Assembly: GCF_014205215.1 (NCBI RefSeq)
Contig: NZ_JACHNC010000001.1
Location: 8,304,501 to 8,368,500, forward strand
Reading direction: 5' to 3'
DNA from: Actinoplanes lobatus
GTDB taxonomy: Bacteria > Actinomycetota > Actinomycetes > Mycobacteriales > Micromonosporaceae
Length of the DNA: 64,000 nt
The position numbers and the translations under genes are program-made. Below the pieces are notes generated by a model. It saw only the letters and a list, made by a program, of their open reading frames with translations, was not told where the DNA came from and did not search any database. Positions 16,112-28,500 of the stretch are shown here, in pieces; position 1 is the first letter of the stretch, and the number at the start of each line of letters is the position of its first letter.

Positions 16112-16755
16112 GGGCGCCCGGTGATGACCGCGGCGAGGCGGGCCGGGTCGTCGAGGCAGCCACTGTGGTCGCCGGGGATCGTGGTGACCCGGATGCCGGC
16201 GGCGCTCATCCGGCCCCGCTCGTCCGGGCCGATCATGTCGCTGTGCTGGGCGGCGAGCACGTGCACCGGGATGCCGAGGCGCTCGACCATGCGGCCGTAC
16301 CGGTACATCCACCGCAGGTAGCTGCCCTCGGCCCACTCGTCGGCCTCGTGCTGGGCCGGGTCGGCGGTGAACGACTGGTCGATCACGACGAGGCTGCGGA
16401 TCAGGCCGTCGCCCCAGGTGGCGGCACAGGCGGCGCCGACCAGGGCGCCGTACGAGTAGGCGATCACGTCGACCGGCGGCCGCAGCAGGTCGGCGACGCG
16501 GTGCACGTCGGCGGCGAAGTCGAGGACCGAGTAGCCCCAGGCCGGGCGGGGGCTGTCGCCGTGGGCGCGCAGCGACACGTACATCGATTGACTCGCCGGC
16601 GGCAGTGCGCCGCCCAGCCCGCGCAGCTGGTGTTTGTCGCCGCCGAACCCGTGCAGGAACAGCCGGGACGGCCCGGCCGGACCCGTGACGAGGTCGAAGT
16701 CGATCAGCTGAATTCCCGGTACGCCGGCCAGCGCCGGCGTTGTTGACCTGCTCAA
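16105..16755 (-). CDS. Alpha/beta hydrolase, first gene of the minus-strand operon
   Basis: The 216-residue protein has the alpha/beta-hydrolase oxyanion motif 'LFLHGFGGDKHQLRG', a nucleophile elbow 'VIAYSYGALVGA' with Ser, and the His in 'TIPGDHSGCLDDP'. The acid may be Asp in 'AAQHSDMIG'. It could be a type II-like editing thioesterase or a hydrolase acting on the product; the sequence alone does not decide. It is the first gene after the divergent regulatory region and overlaps the transporter gene by 7 bp. Confidence 0.85.
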   Translation of the reverse strand: MSRSTTPALAGVPGIQLIDFDLVTGPAGPSRLFLHGFGGDKHQLRGLGGALPPASQSMYVSLRAHGDSPRPAWGYSVLDFAADVHRVADLLRPPVDVIAYSYGALVGAACAATWGDGLIRSLVVIDQSFTADPAQHEADEWAEGSYLRWMYRYGRMVERLGIPVHVLAAQHSDMIGPDERGRMSAAGIRVTTIPGDHSGCLDDPARLAAVITGRPC

Positions 16756-16807
16756 ACAGTCATCCCCGTGTTAGTTCGTTCAGGTGCGCCCCGGCCATCC
16801 TCTTTCT

Positions 16808-16864
16808 TCACCGGACCGGTGAGGAAGGCCTGTCCACTGTCGGATCTCCGCATGGCAGAGATCC
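16808..16864. promoter_or_regulatory. Two palindromes in the divergent control region
   Basis: A 15-bp perfect palindrome, tcaccggaccggtga, lies at 16808-16822. A second inverted repeat, ggatctc with nine bases then gagatcc, lies at 16842-16864. Both sit between the hydrolase operon and the monooxygenase gene and could be operators for a cluster regulator. Confidence 0.45.
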
Positions 16865-16889
16865 GCCTGACTCGATGGCCTTATTGATG

Positions 16890-16918
16890 TTGACCGTTCG
16901 GCAGTCACTTGCTTTAAA
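16890..16918 (+). promoter_or_regulatory. Sigma-70-type promoter for the monooxygenase gene
   Basis: TTGACC at 16890-16895 and TTTAAA at 16913-16918 are separated by exactly 17 bp. The start codon is 66 bp downstream. The match is by eye. Confidence 0.5.
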
Positions 16919-16983
16919 GTTCGCGCGCGGCTTAGCTTTCGTTCGGCGACGCACGCACACGGGGGCCTGTCGGAAGGGGACGT

Positions 16984-18737
<1,754 letters not shown>

Positions 18738-18750
<13 letters not shown>

Positions 18751-20195
18751 CCGGACCCTCACCGCTGCGCGGGTCGAACGGCATCGCGTTCGGCCCGGAC
18801 GGGCTGCTGTACGTGGCCGAATTCCTGGCCGGGCGGATCCGCACGGTCGACGTGCACACCGGCGAGGTGTCGGTGCTGGTCGGCGCGGACGGTCCGTTGC
18901 AGTCCCCCGACGACCTGGCGTTCGACGCCGACGGCAACCTGTACGTCGTCGACCTGGCGCCCGGCCTGGTGTGGCGGCGTACCCCGGCCGGCGACCTGAG
19001 CGTGGTGGCCGAGGGCATCCGCAACCCCAACGGCATCTGCTGCCTCGGCAACCGGCTGTTCGTCAACGAGATGGCCTTCGCCGGCCGGGTGCTGGAGATC
19101 GGCGCCGGCGAGCCGGCCGTGCTGGCCGAGGGCCTGATGCTCGGCAACGCCATGCAGGCCGGCCCGGACGGCAACCTCTACTTCCCGCACATGTTCCCGG
19201 GCTCGGTCCACCGGGTCGGCCCCGACGGTGGCGAACCGGAGCTGTTCGCCGACGAACTGCCACAGACCGTGGCCGTCCGCTTCGACCGCAACGGCGTCCT
19301 GCACGTGCTGCTCGTCGACGAGAACGGCACCGTCGTGCGCATCGACGGCGACCGGCGGACCACGATCGCGACCGGGGTGCCCGGCCTGGACAACGCGGCC
19401 TTCTCCGGCGACAACCGGATGTTCGTGTCCAGTTTCGCCACCGCCGGGATCACCGAGGTGCTGCCGGACGGGACCACCCGTGAGATCGTGCCGCACGGCT
19501 TCGTGGGCCCCTATGACGTGGCGGTCGACGACGCCGGGAAGGTGCACACCGCCGACCACTACCGGATCGACCGGGCGCTGCTGCCGTTCGCGCACGGCCT
19601 GGCCGCCGCCGGTGACCAGCTGCATTTCACCTCGCAGTACGGCCAGACCGGAACCTACGACCGGATCTCCGGGTCACTGCGCATGCGCGAGGTCGCCTTG
19701 AATCACCCTCTCGGCATCGCGGTACGCCCGGACGGCGCCGTGGTGATCGCCGAGTCCGGCGCCGGCCGCGTCCTGGCGATCACCGTCGACGACACGGTAG
19801 AGGTGCTGGCCGAAGGCCTGGGCCGCCCGGCCGGCGTCGCGGTCGACGCGGACGGCCGCTGTTACGTCAGCGACGAGGAAAACGGCACGGTCCTCCGCTT
19901 CGAGGACGGCAAACCGGTCGCCGTGGCCGAAGGCCTGTCCGCCCCGCAGGGCCTGGCCATCGCCGACGGCCGCCCGGTGGTCGTCGAATCGGGCCGCCGC
20001 CGCCTGCTCGCCCTCGGTCCCGACCAGCGGACACTGGCCTCGGACCTGCCGGTCGTACCACCCCGCGACCCGCAGCCGGCTCTCATGGTCCACGACCTGC
20101 CCGGTGTCCCCCGCCCCTTCGCCGGCCTGGCCACCGCCCCGGACGGCACCCTCTACCTGGCCGGCAACGCCGACGGCAGCATCCTCCGCTTCTAG
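18738..20195 (+). CDS. NHL/SMP-30-like beta-propeller protein
   Basis: The 485-residue product is built of repeated beta-propeller blades with the form 'PDGLLYVAEFLAGRIRTVD', 'DADGNLYVVDLAPGLVWR' and 'DADGRCYVSDEENGTVLRF'. This resembles gluconolactonase/SMP-30, Vgb and NHL proteins, possibly two propellers fused. SMP-30-like enzymes hydrolyse lactones, and a lactone is what a Baeyer-Villiger monooxygenase makes, so the pair may act in sequence; this is inference. GTG 18738 overlaps the monooxygenase gene by 13 bp. No signal peptide is seen. Confidence 0.85.
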
Positions 20196-20197
20196 TC

Positions 20198-20226
20198 CAG
20201 CGGGGTGCCGCAGGGGCACCCCGCTG
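20198..20226. terminator. Bidirectional hairpin terminator
   Basis: Perfect 12-bp arms (cagcggggtgcc and ggcaccccgctg) enclose a 5-base loop between two convergent genes. There is no T tract, as is common in high-GC bacteria. Confidence 0.8.
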
Positions 20227-20236
20227 GGTTCCGGAG

Positions 20237-21280
20237 TCAGCCGCCGGTGATGGACCAGTGCCAGGCCTCGGAGGGCAGGTTGACGTAGCCGTATTTCGCG
20301 GCGTTGGCGGACAGCCACGTGAAGGCCTTGGACTTCCTGGTCAGGGTTTTTCCGTCGGAGGTGACGTCGACGGCCAGGCCGAGTTCGTGCAGGGAGCGGC
20401 CGGGGATGGCGGTCGGGACGCGGCAGGAGGAGGACGGCGCGGTCCACACGTCGGGGCAGCCGTTGATCTTGCGGAGTTCGATCTGGCGTGCCTTGGTGCG
20501 GAAGCCGCCTCCGGAGATCGAGATGCCGTCGGCGCGGGCGTCGTCGACCATCCGCTTGAAGGCGTAGGCGACGTTGCGGTGCACCGTGACGCCGTAGACC
20601 GATGTGGTGTCGGTCACGGTGAACTTGGGGCGGACCTCGTTGACCACGGTGGCGCTGAGTGTGGCGGCCTGCGCGGCGTAACCGGCCGCGGTTCCGGCGG
20701 TGGCGATGCGCTGTTCAGTCCGAGGGATCGCCGCGGCGGCGGCCTCGCGCGCGGCGGTGGCCTTCCGTAGCCCGGTGGCGGCGGTCCGGCCCTGAGCCTG
20801 GGCGGCGCGCAGGACGGTGGCGGCCTCGTGCAGCCGTTTGCGGCGGGCGTCGCGGTTGGTGGTGGCCGTGGTCACCGCCTTGGTCGCCCTGGTGACGGCA
20901 TTCTTGCTGCGGGGGCGCTGCTTCTTCGCGCGGGCCAGTTTGTTCTTCGTGTCGGTGAGTCCGCGTTCGGCGGTTTTGAGCCGTTCGTGTACGGCCGCGT
21001 GTGCCGTGGTGACATCGGCCAGCCGTTTCCGGGCGGTGGCGTCGGTCCTGGTGGCGGCGGTGACCTCGGCGGTACGGGTCTTGAGCGCCACCTTCTGGTC
21101 GGCCAGGGTTCTGCGCAGCGCCGCCTTGGTCGCGTCGACGGTGAGGCTGCGGTACATGATCCTGCTGTAGTCCTTCGCGATTCCGGGGACCGCGGCGTGG
21201 GCCGTGCCGGGGTTGCCGACGAGCGGGGCAGCGACCGCGAGGGCGGTGGCCATCGCGGTGATGATCCGTGTCTTCCTCAC
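20237..21280 (-). CDS. Secreted M15-family D,D-carboxypeptidase-like protein
   Basis: This 347-residue protein begins with a signal peptide (basic RKTR, a hydrophobic stretch, then 'GTAHA'). A long Lys/Arg/Ala-rich coiled-coil-like region (about 30-220) follows. The C-terminal VanY/M15 domain carries zinc ligands in 'SLHELGLAVDV' (HxxGxAxD) and 'SEAWHWS'. It likely cuts peptidoglycan peptide stems outside the cell. GTG 21280 is chosen because it follows AAGGAG and starts the signal peptide; the frame is open upstream. It is divergent from the protease gene. Confidence 0.87.
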   Translation of the reverse strand: MRKTRIITAMATALAVAAPLVGNPGTAHAAVPGIAKDYSRIMYRSLTVDATKAALRRTLADQKVALKTRTAEVTAATRTDATARKRLADVTTAHAAVHERLKTAERGLTDTKNKLARAKKQRPRSKNAVTRATKAVTTATTNRDARRKRLHEAATVLRAAQAQGRTAATGLRKATAAREAAAAAIPRTEQRIATAGTAAGYAAQAATLSATVVNEVRPKFTVTDTTSVYGVTVHRNVAYAFKRMVDDARADGISISGGGFRTKARQIELRKINGCPDVWTAPSSSCRVPTAIPGRSLHELGLAVDVTSDGKTLTRKSKAFTWLSANAAKYGYVNLPSEAWHWSITGG

Positions 21281-21449
21281 CTGACGTGCGCTCCTTGCCT
21301 TCCGGGTGCGTGGCCGTACCACCGTGCGATCCGGCGGGTGCGGCCGCGATCGGTGTCGGAGAGCGATCCGGTTGCGGTGCTCGAACATTGATCCCGATCC
21401 CGATAACATCCACGAGCATCGAATCGATAGATGTCAGTTGGGGGACTGC

Positions 21450-24218
21450 ATGCTTCGAACAACCGTCGCTGCTCTCGCTATCGGCGCCACCGTGGTCGGG
21501 ATCACCGGCACCGCGGCCCACGCGGAATCACCCGACGATCACGCGTACGCACAGATCGCCGCTCTACAGGAACTCAAGAAGTCGATGACCCCGGACGAGC
21601 GCAAGCTCGACAGCCGGCTCGCCATCGAACTGCGCAAACGGGACAACGGGGTGGCCACGAACGCGCTCCCGGCGCTCACCACCGGCGTCGAGGTCACCAA
21701 GTCCGGCACGGTCGAGGTCGAGGTGCACGCCGAGAAGGTCGGCGACGACCTGCTCGGCCGGCTCCGCAAGGCCGGCGCGGGGATCCGTTTCCCGTCCGAA
21801 CAGACCGGTACGGTCCTCATCGAGGCGCCGCTCGGCACGCTGCCGGAGATCGCCTCCTGGAAGGACGTGACCGCGGTCAGCCTGGAGCACGGCGCGATCA
21901 CCGGCCACCAGAAGGACCCGAACGTGCACGTCAAGCCCGAGTCCAAGGAGACCAAGACCGCCCGGATCGAGACGGCTCTCAAGGCCGCCCCGAAACTGAC
22001 CACGGCGGCCGCCGGCTCGGTCGTCTCCGAGGGCGACCGCACGCACGCCGCCGACACGGCCCGTACCAGGCACAAGGTGACCGGCGTGGGGGTGAAGGTC
22101 TGCGCCCTGTCCGACGGCGTGGACTCGCTCGCCGACTCGCAGACCTCCGGCGACCTGCCCGCCGACGTCGACGTGCTGCCCGGCCAGGAGGGCGAGGGCG
22201 ACGAGGGCACCGCGATGCTGGAGATCATCCACGACCTGGTGCCGAACGCCGAACTGGGCTTCGCGACGGCGTTCACCAGTGAGGCCAGCTTCGCCGAGAA
22301 CATCCGGGCGCTGCGCTTCACCGGCGGCTGCGACATCATCGTCGACGACGTCGTCTACTACCACGAGAGCCCGTTCCAGGACGGTCTGCCGGCGCAGGCG
22401 GTCAACGCGGTGACCGCGGACGGCGCGTACTACTTCAGTTCGGCCGGCAACGAGGGCAACACCCTCGACGGGACCTCCGGCAACTGGGAGGGCGACTTCG
22501 TCGACTCGGGGCTGGGCCTCGGCAAGTTCGCCGGGGACGCGCACGACTTCGACCCGGGCGAGGGCGTGTCGATCCTCAACCCGCTGTCGCCGAACAGCGA
22601 CGGCCGGATCACCACCCTGTGGTGGGCGGACCCGCTGGCCGGTTCGGCCAACGACTACGACCTGTACCTGATCAACTCGGCCGGCAACGTGACGTCGTTC
22701 TCGCAGGACGTGCAGGACGGCGACGACGACCCGTGGGAGATCCTCCAGACCGGCGCCACCACCGGCCAGAAGGTGGCGGTCGTCAAGTTCGCCGGCGCCG
22801 ACCGGTACCTCCAGCTCACCGTGTTCCGCGGCCGGATGGGCTTCTCCACCCCGGGTGTGCTGCGCGGGCACAGCGGCGCCGTGAACGCGTTCGCCGTGGC
22901 GGCCACCCCGGCGGCGGTCGCGCTGCCGTTCGACCTGGAGACCGGCGACCCGGCGAACCCGGTCGGGCCGTACCCGAACGTCCACACCCGGCAGTCGCTG
23001 CCGGAACGATTCACCTCGGACGGGCCGCGCCGGGTGTTCTACGCCGCCGACGGCACGCCGTACACGCCGGGGAACCTCTCCTCGACCGGTGGTGTGGTGC
23101 GGGCCAAACCGCAGATCACCGCGGCCGACGGGGTGGCCACGTCGGTGTCCGGCTTCAACCCGTTCTTCGGCACCTCGGCGTCGGCGCCGCACGCCGCCGC
23201 GATCGCCGCGCTGGCACTCTCCGGGAACCCGGGGATGACCGGCGAGGAGATCCGGGCGGCGCTCACGTCGACCGCCCTGGATCTGGCGCCGGCCGGGTAC
23301 GACCAGCGCACCGGCAACGGTGTGATCCGGGCCGACCTGCTGCTGCGCAACACCGGCGCCACCCCGCAGCCGCTGGTCCGGGCCGGTGAGCCGACGGTCA
23401 CCCCGACCACCGGCGACGGCGACGCCCACCTGGAGCCGGGCGAGCAGGCCACGGTCACGGTGCCCGCCGTCAACGAGGGCGACGGCACGGCGACCGGGGT
23501 CAGTGTGGTGGTGTCCACCTCGGATCCGGGGGTGACGGTCACGCCGCGGTCCCGGTCGTACGGCACCATCGCGGCGGGCGCGTCCAAGACCCGGGACTAC
23601 ACGGTGACGCTGGCCGCCGACTACCCGCTGGGCCGGCCGGTGACGTTGCAGACCCGGGTCACCTTCGCCGGGGTGCTGTCGCCGACCAACCGGACGGTGC
23701 ACGTGCCGGTGGGGCAGCCGTCAACGACGGTGCGCGACTTCGCCTACGGTGGCGCGCCGGTGCCGATCCCGGACAACGACCCGACCGGGGCCTCCGCCAC
23801 GGTCGACGTCGCCGGTGTCGGCTTCGCGTCGGCGCTGACCGTGTCGATCGACGGCACCGCGTGCTCCACGGCCACCGGCGCCACCACGGTCGGCCTCGAC
23901 CACACCTTCGTGGGCGACCTGATCGGCACGCTGAGGGCGCCGGACGGCCGGTCGGTGACGCTGTTCTCCCGGACCGGGGGCAGCGGCAACAACCTGTGCC
24001 AGGCGGTGTTCGACGACGCGGCCGCGACACCGTTCGCGTCGGCGCTGTCCAGCAACGCGCCGTTCACCGGCAGCTGGAAGCCGGCCGGCCCGCTGTCGGC
24101 GCTGCGGTCCACGCCGGTCGACGGCACGTGGACGCTGCACGTCGCCGACCGGGTCGGCGCGGACACCGGGTCGATCCGGGCGTTCTCGCTGCACATCGCC
24201 GGTTACGAGGCGGCCTGA
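21450..24218 (+). CDS. Secreted subtilisin-like (S8) protease with P domain
   Basis: The 922-residue protein has a signal peptide (MLRTTVAALAIGATVVG, cut near AHA) and a pro-region. In the catalytic domain, Asp is in 'VKVCALSDGVDSL', oxyanion Asn in 'YYFSSAGNEGN' and Ser in 'FFGTSASAPHAAAIAAL'. At the usual His site (HGTH) it reads 'GDEGTAMLEIIHD', so Glu replaces His, reminiscent of the Ser-Glu-Asp triad of sedolisins. A CARDB-like domain follows, then a proprotein-convertase P domain ('FVGDLIGTLRAPDGRSVTLF', 'DGTWTLHVADRVGADTGSI'). ATG 21450 has a GGGGGA ribosome site. Confidence 0.9.
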   Translation: MLRTTVAALAIGATVVGITGTAAHAESPDDHAYAQIAALQELKKSMTPDERKLDSRLAIELRKRDNGVATNALPALTTGVEVTKSGTVEVEVHAEKVGDDLLGRLRKAGAGIRFPSEQTGTVLIEAPLGTLPEIASWKDVTAVSLEHGAITGHQKDPNVHVKPESKETKTARIETALKAAPKLTTAAAGSVVSEGDRTHAADTARTRHKVTGVGVKVCALSDGVDSLADSQTSGDLPADVDVLPGQEGEGDEGTAMLEIIHDLVPNAELGFATAFTSEASFAENIRALRFTGGCDIIVDDVVYYHESPFQDGLPAQAVNAVTADGAYYFSSAGNEGNTLDGTSGNWEGDFVDSGLGLGKFAGDAHDFDPGEGVSILNPLSPNSDGRITTLWWADPLAGSANDYDLYLINSAGNVTSFSQDVQDGDDDPWEILQTGATTGQKVAVVKFAGADRYLQLTVFRGRMGFSTPGVLRGHSGAVNAFAVAATPAAVALPFDLETGDPANPVGPYPNVHTRQSLPERFTSDGPRRVFYAADGTPYTPGNLSSTGGVVRAKPQITAADGVATSVSGFNPFFGTSASAPHAAAIAALALSGNPGMTGEEIRAALTSTALDLAPAGYDQRTGNGVIRADLLLRNTGATPQPLVRAGEPTVTPTTGDGDAHLEPGEQATVTVPAVNEGDGTATGVSVVVSTSDPGVTVTPRSRSYGTIAAGASKTRDYTVTLAADYPLGRPVTLQTRVTFAGVLSPTNRTVHVPVGQPSTTVRDFAYGGAPVPIPDNDPTGASATVDVAGVGFASALTVSIDGTACSTATGATTVGLDHTFVGDLIGTLRAPDGRSVTLFSRTGGSGNNLCQAVFDDAAATPFASALSSNAPFTGSWKPAGPLSALRSTPVDGTWTLHVADRVGADTGSIRAFSLHIAGYEAA

Positions 24219-24222
24219 TGAC

Positions 24223-24258
24223 GACCGTCCGGGCGTGTGCGCACACGCCCGGACGGTC
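24223..24258. terminator. 36-bp perfect palindrome between convergent genes
   Basis: Arms gaccgtccgggcgtgtgc and gcacacgcccggacggtc are exactly complementary with no spacer. They begin 5 bp after the protease stop and end 4 bp before the narK stop. It most likely ends transcription in both directions. Confidence 0.8.
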
Positions 24259-24262
24259 CCCG

Positions 24263-25465
24263 TCACGCGTGGGCGACGTTGCCGGGACGAGGGCGGCCCA
24301 CCGACAGCACGTCGAGCAGCAGGGCGGCACCGGCCACCAGGGCCAGCAGGACAAGGCCCAGCGCGTACGAGTCGAAACGCTGGTAGATGCTGCCCATGAC
24401 CAGCGGCGGCACGAACCCGCCGAGCCCGCCCGCGGCACCGACGATCCCGGTCACCGAACCGACCTGGGCGGGCGGCGCCAACTGTGCGACCAGTGCGAAC
24501 GTCGCGCCGCTGCCCGCGCCGAGGGCGGCGGCCATGGCCAGGAACGCGATCGTGCCCAGCGGCATGAGCGGCGGCGTGAACGCCTGCACCAGCGCGCCGG
24601 CCATCACCACGACCAGGGCCACGGCCAGGACCCGGGCCGGGGGCATCCGGTCGGAGAGCCAGCCGCCGACCGGCCGCATGACCACCGCGAGCAGCACGAA
24701 TCCGGCCATCCGGTTGGCGGCGTCGGCCGGGGTCAGGTCGTAGGCGGTCTTCAGGTAGGCGGGCAGGTAGACCGAGAACGCCACGTAGCCGCCGAACGAG
24801 ACCGCGTACAGTGCGGCCGCCTGCCAGGTGATCCGCAGTTTCAGGGCGGCACCGAGGCGTTGCGCGAGCGGCGCGGTGGGCACCGTCCGGCCGGGCGCGT
24901 CACGCAGCAGCAGCCAGGCCACGACGGCGTACGCGGCAAGCGCCCCCGCCGTGATCAGGAACGGGGTGGCCATGCTCCCGGCGTCGACCAGCTTGACCGT
25001 GGTGAGCGCGCTGATCGCCGTCCCGCCCATGCCGACGCCGAACACACCGACCGCGAAGCCGCGCCGCTCCGGCGGGAACCAGGCGTTGACGAACGGGACA
25101 CCGACCGCGAAGGTGGTGCCGGCGATGCCCAGGAAGAAGCCGCCGACCAGCAGCGAGGCGAGGGCGTCGTGGCCGAACAGTCCCAGGTAGAGCACCGGGA
25201 CGATGGTGATCAGTGTGATCAGCGGGAGCATGATCCGGCCGCCGTAGCGGTCGGTGAGCGCGCCGACCGGGATGCGGCCGACCGAGCCGACCACCACCGG
25301 TACGGCCACCAGCAGCGCCTGCTGGAACGAGGTGAGGCTCAGTTCGGCCTGGAATCTGCTGGCCAGCGGGCTGAGCAGGGCCCAGGCCCAGAAGTTGAGG
25401 GCGAACCCGAGAGTGGCCAGGAACAGCATCAGGTTGGGACGGCCGGTCGTCGGTGAAGTGCTCAT
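24263..25465 (-). CDS. narK: Nitrate/nitrite transporter (NarK family)
   Basis: This 400-residue MFS protein has about 12 membrane segments. NarK features are 'GFALNFWAWALLSPLASRF' in helix 1, and glycine-rich signature stretches 'GFFLGIAGTTFAVGVPFVNA' and 'GFAVGVFGVGMGGTA', where nitrate-binding residues lie. It takes up nitrate or exports nitrite across the membrane. ATG 25465 has a GGAGA ribosome site. It is divergent from narGHJI across 134 bp, so both are probably regulated together. Confidence 0.93.
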   Translation of the reverse strand: MSTSPTTGRPNLMLFLATLGFALNFWAWALLSPLASRFQAELSLTSFQQALLVAVPVVVGSVGRIPVGALTDRYGGRIMLPLITLITIVPVLYLGLFGHDALASLLVGGFFLGIAGTTFAVGVPFVNAWFPPERRGFAVGVFGVGMGGTAISALTTVKLVDAGSMATPFLITAGALAAYAVVAWLLLRDAPGRTVPTAPLAQRLGAALKLRITWQAAALYAVSFGGYVAFSVYLPAYLKTAYDLTPADAANRMAGFVLLAVVMRPVGGWLSDRMPPARVLAVALVVVMAGALVQAFTPPLMPLGTIAFLAMAAALGAGSGATFALVAQLAPPAQVGSVTGIVGAAGGLGGFVPPLVMGSIYQRFDSYALGLVLLALVAGAALLLDVLSVGRPRPGNVAHA

Positions 25466-25599
25466 CGGTCTCTCCGTGAGGGATGGTCTTCTCCGGTCAG
25501 GGTGGCACAAACACGAGCCGGGGTTCGCGATTCCGCTTGCACAGGCGCCCGGCTCGGACGAATGTGAGACCCAGGCCACTCAACCGGAAGGATCGCTCC

Positions 25600-28500
25600 A
25601 TGGCGGACGGTTCCGGACAGGCGTTGTTGCAGTTCGGCGGTCTGATCAGGCGGGCGGAGGTGTCGCCGGACGGCCGGGCGCTCTACCAGATCGGCGGGCG
25701 GGAGGCGGACGCCTTCTACCGCGACCGCTGGTCGTACGACAAGGTGGTGCGCTCCACCCACGGGGTCAACTGCACCGGCTCGTGCTCGTGGAAGGTGTAC
25801 GTCCGCGACGGCATCATCACCTGGGAGCAGCAGCAGACCGATTATCCGACCGCCGGGCCGGACCGGCCGGAGTACGAGCCACGGGGCTGCCCGCGCGGGG
25901 CGGCGTTCTCCTGGTACACCTACTCCCCCACGCGCGTGCGGTACCCGTACGCCCGCGGGATCTTGATCGAGATGTTCCGGGAGGCGCGGCAGCGGCTCGG
26001 TGACCCGGTGGCCGCGTGGGCCGAGATCCAGGACGATCCGGCGAAGCGGCGCGCCTACCAGCAGGCCCGCGGTCAGGGCGGCCTGGTCCGGGTGAGCTGG
26101 GACGAGGCCCTGGAGATCGCCGCCGCCGCCCACGTGCACACGATCAAGGAGTACGGTCCGGACCGGATCGCCGGGTTCTCCCCGATTCCGGCCATGTCGA
26201 TGGTGTCGCACGCGGTCGGCGCCCGGTTCATGAGCCTGATCGGCGGCACCATGCTGTCGTTCTACGACTGGTACGCGGACCTGCCGGTGGCCTCGCCGCA
26301 GGTGTTCGGCGACCAGACCGACGTGCCCGAGTCCGGTGACTGGTGGGACGCCTCCTACCTGCTGATGTGGGGCTCCAACATCCCGGTCACCCGGACCCCG
26401 GACGCGCACTGGATGGCCGAGGCCCGCTACCGGGGCCAGAAGGTCGTGGTGGTGAGCCCGGACTTCGCCGACAACGTGAAGTTCGCCGACGAGTGGATGC
26501 CGGCCCAGCCGGGCACCGACGGGGCCCTCGCGATGGCGATGGGCCACGTGGTCCTCAAGGAGTTCTTCGTCGGCCGCCGCACCCCGCGGTTCATCGACTA
26601 CGTGCGCAGGTACACCGACCTGCCCTACCTGATCACGCTGAAGCAGCGGCCGGACGGCGCCTACCAGCCGGACCGTTTCCTCGGTGACGATTTCAAGCCG
26701 GTGGTGTGGGATTCGGCCACCGACGCGCCGGCGGTGCCGCGCGGCAGTCTCGGGCACCGGTTCGGCGACGAGCCGGGTCAGTGGAACCTCGATCTCGGCG
26801 ACATCGAACCGGCGCTGACCTGCCTGGGCGCCGGCGACGCGGTGGAGATCGTGCTGCCGCGCTTCGATCTCGAGGACCCGGCCACGGTACGCCGCGGCGT
26901 ACCCACCCGCATGGTCGACGGCCAACTGGTGACCAGCGTGTTCGACCTGATGCTGGCCCAGTACGGGGTGTCCCGGCCGGGTCTGCCCGGGCAGTGGCCG
27001 ATGGGCTACGACGATGCGGACGCGCCCTACACGCCCGCCTGGCAGGAGCCGATCACCGGTGTCCCGGCGGCGCAGGTGGCGCGGGTGGCCCGGGAGTTCG
27101 CCGACAACGCGGAGCGCTCCGGCGGCCGGTCGATGATCCTGCTCGGCGCGGGCGTGAACCAGTGGTTCCACGGCGACACCACCTACCGGGCGATCCTGGC
27201 GCTGGTCACGCTGACCGGCTGCCAGGGCGTCAACGGCGGCGGCTGGGCGCACTACGTGGGCCAGGAGAAGTGCCGTCCGGTCACCGGCTGGCAGCAGCTC
27301 GCCTTCGCGCTGGACTGGGTGCGGCCGCCGCGGCAGATGATCGGCACCGCGTACTGGTACACGCACACCGACCAGTGGCGCTACGACACGTACACGGCCG
27401 ACGTGATCGCGTCGCCGACCGGCACCGGCCTGTTCAACGGCCGGCACACCATGGGTCTGCTCGCCCAGTCGGCGCGGCTGGGCTGGATGCCGTCGATGCC
27501 GACGTTCGACCGCAACCCCCTGGATCTGGCCGACGAGGCCGGCGACGACCCGGGCTCCCATGTGGCGGGCGAGTTGCACTCCGGGCGGCTCGGGTTCGCC
27601 TGCACCGATCCGGACGATCCGAAGAACTGGCCCCGGGTGTTCACCGCCTGGCGGGCCAACATCCTCGGCTCGTCGGCGAAGGGCAACGAGTACTTCCTCA
27701 AGCACCTGCTCGGCACCCGCTCGAACCTGCGGGCCACCGACGTGTCCGGGAAGGGTGCGGCGCCCGAGGGCAAGCTGGATCTGATGCTCAGCCTCGACTT
27801 CCGGATGACGTCGACCACGCTGCTGTCCGACATCGTGCTGCCGGCCGCCACCTGGTACGAGAAGCACGACCTGAACACCACGGACATGCACCCGTTCATC
27901 CACGCGTTCACCCCGGCGATCAGCCCGCCGTGGCAGACCCGGACCGACTTCGACATCTTCCACGGCCTGGCCCGGCACTTCTCCGCCCTGGCCAAAACCC
28001 ATCTGGGGGTACGCAAGGACCTGGTGGCGACACCGCTGCTGCACGACACGCCGGACGCCATGGCCACCCCGTACGGGCGGGTCGTCGACTGGCACGAGAC
28101 CGGCGAGATGCCGGTGCCCGGAAGGACGATGCCGAGGATCACCGTGGTGGAGCGTGACTACGGGGCGGTCGCCGACCGGCTGGGCGCGCTCGGGCCGCTG
28201 CTGGACACGCTCGGCACCACCGGCAAGGGCGTGCACGTCGACGTCCGGCCGGAGATCGACTATCTGCGCCGCAAGAACGGGGTGGTCCTGGGCGACCGGC
28301 CGTCGCTGGTCAAGGACGTCCACGCCTGCGAGGCGATCCTGGCGCTCTCCGGCACCACCAACGGGCGGGTCGCCACCGAGGGCTTCCACGACCTGGAGAA
28401 ACGGACCGGGGTGAAACTCGCCGATCTGGCCGCCGAGCACGAGGGCAAGCAGATCACCTTCGCCGACTGCCAGGCCCGGCCGGTTCCGGTGATCACCAGC

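Noticed and set aside
25466..25599. FNR/Crp-type site between narK and narG
   Set aside because: Only a TGTGA half-site (near 25563) is present with no matching second half.
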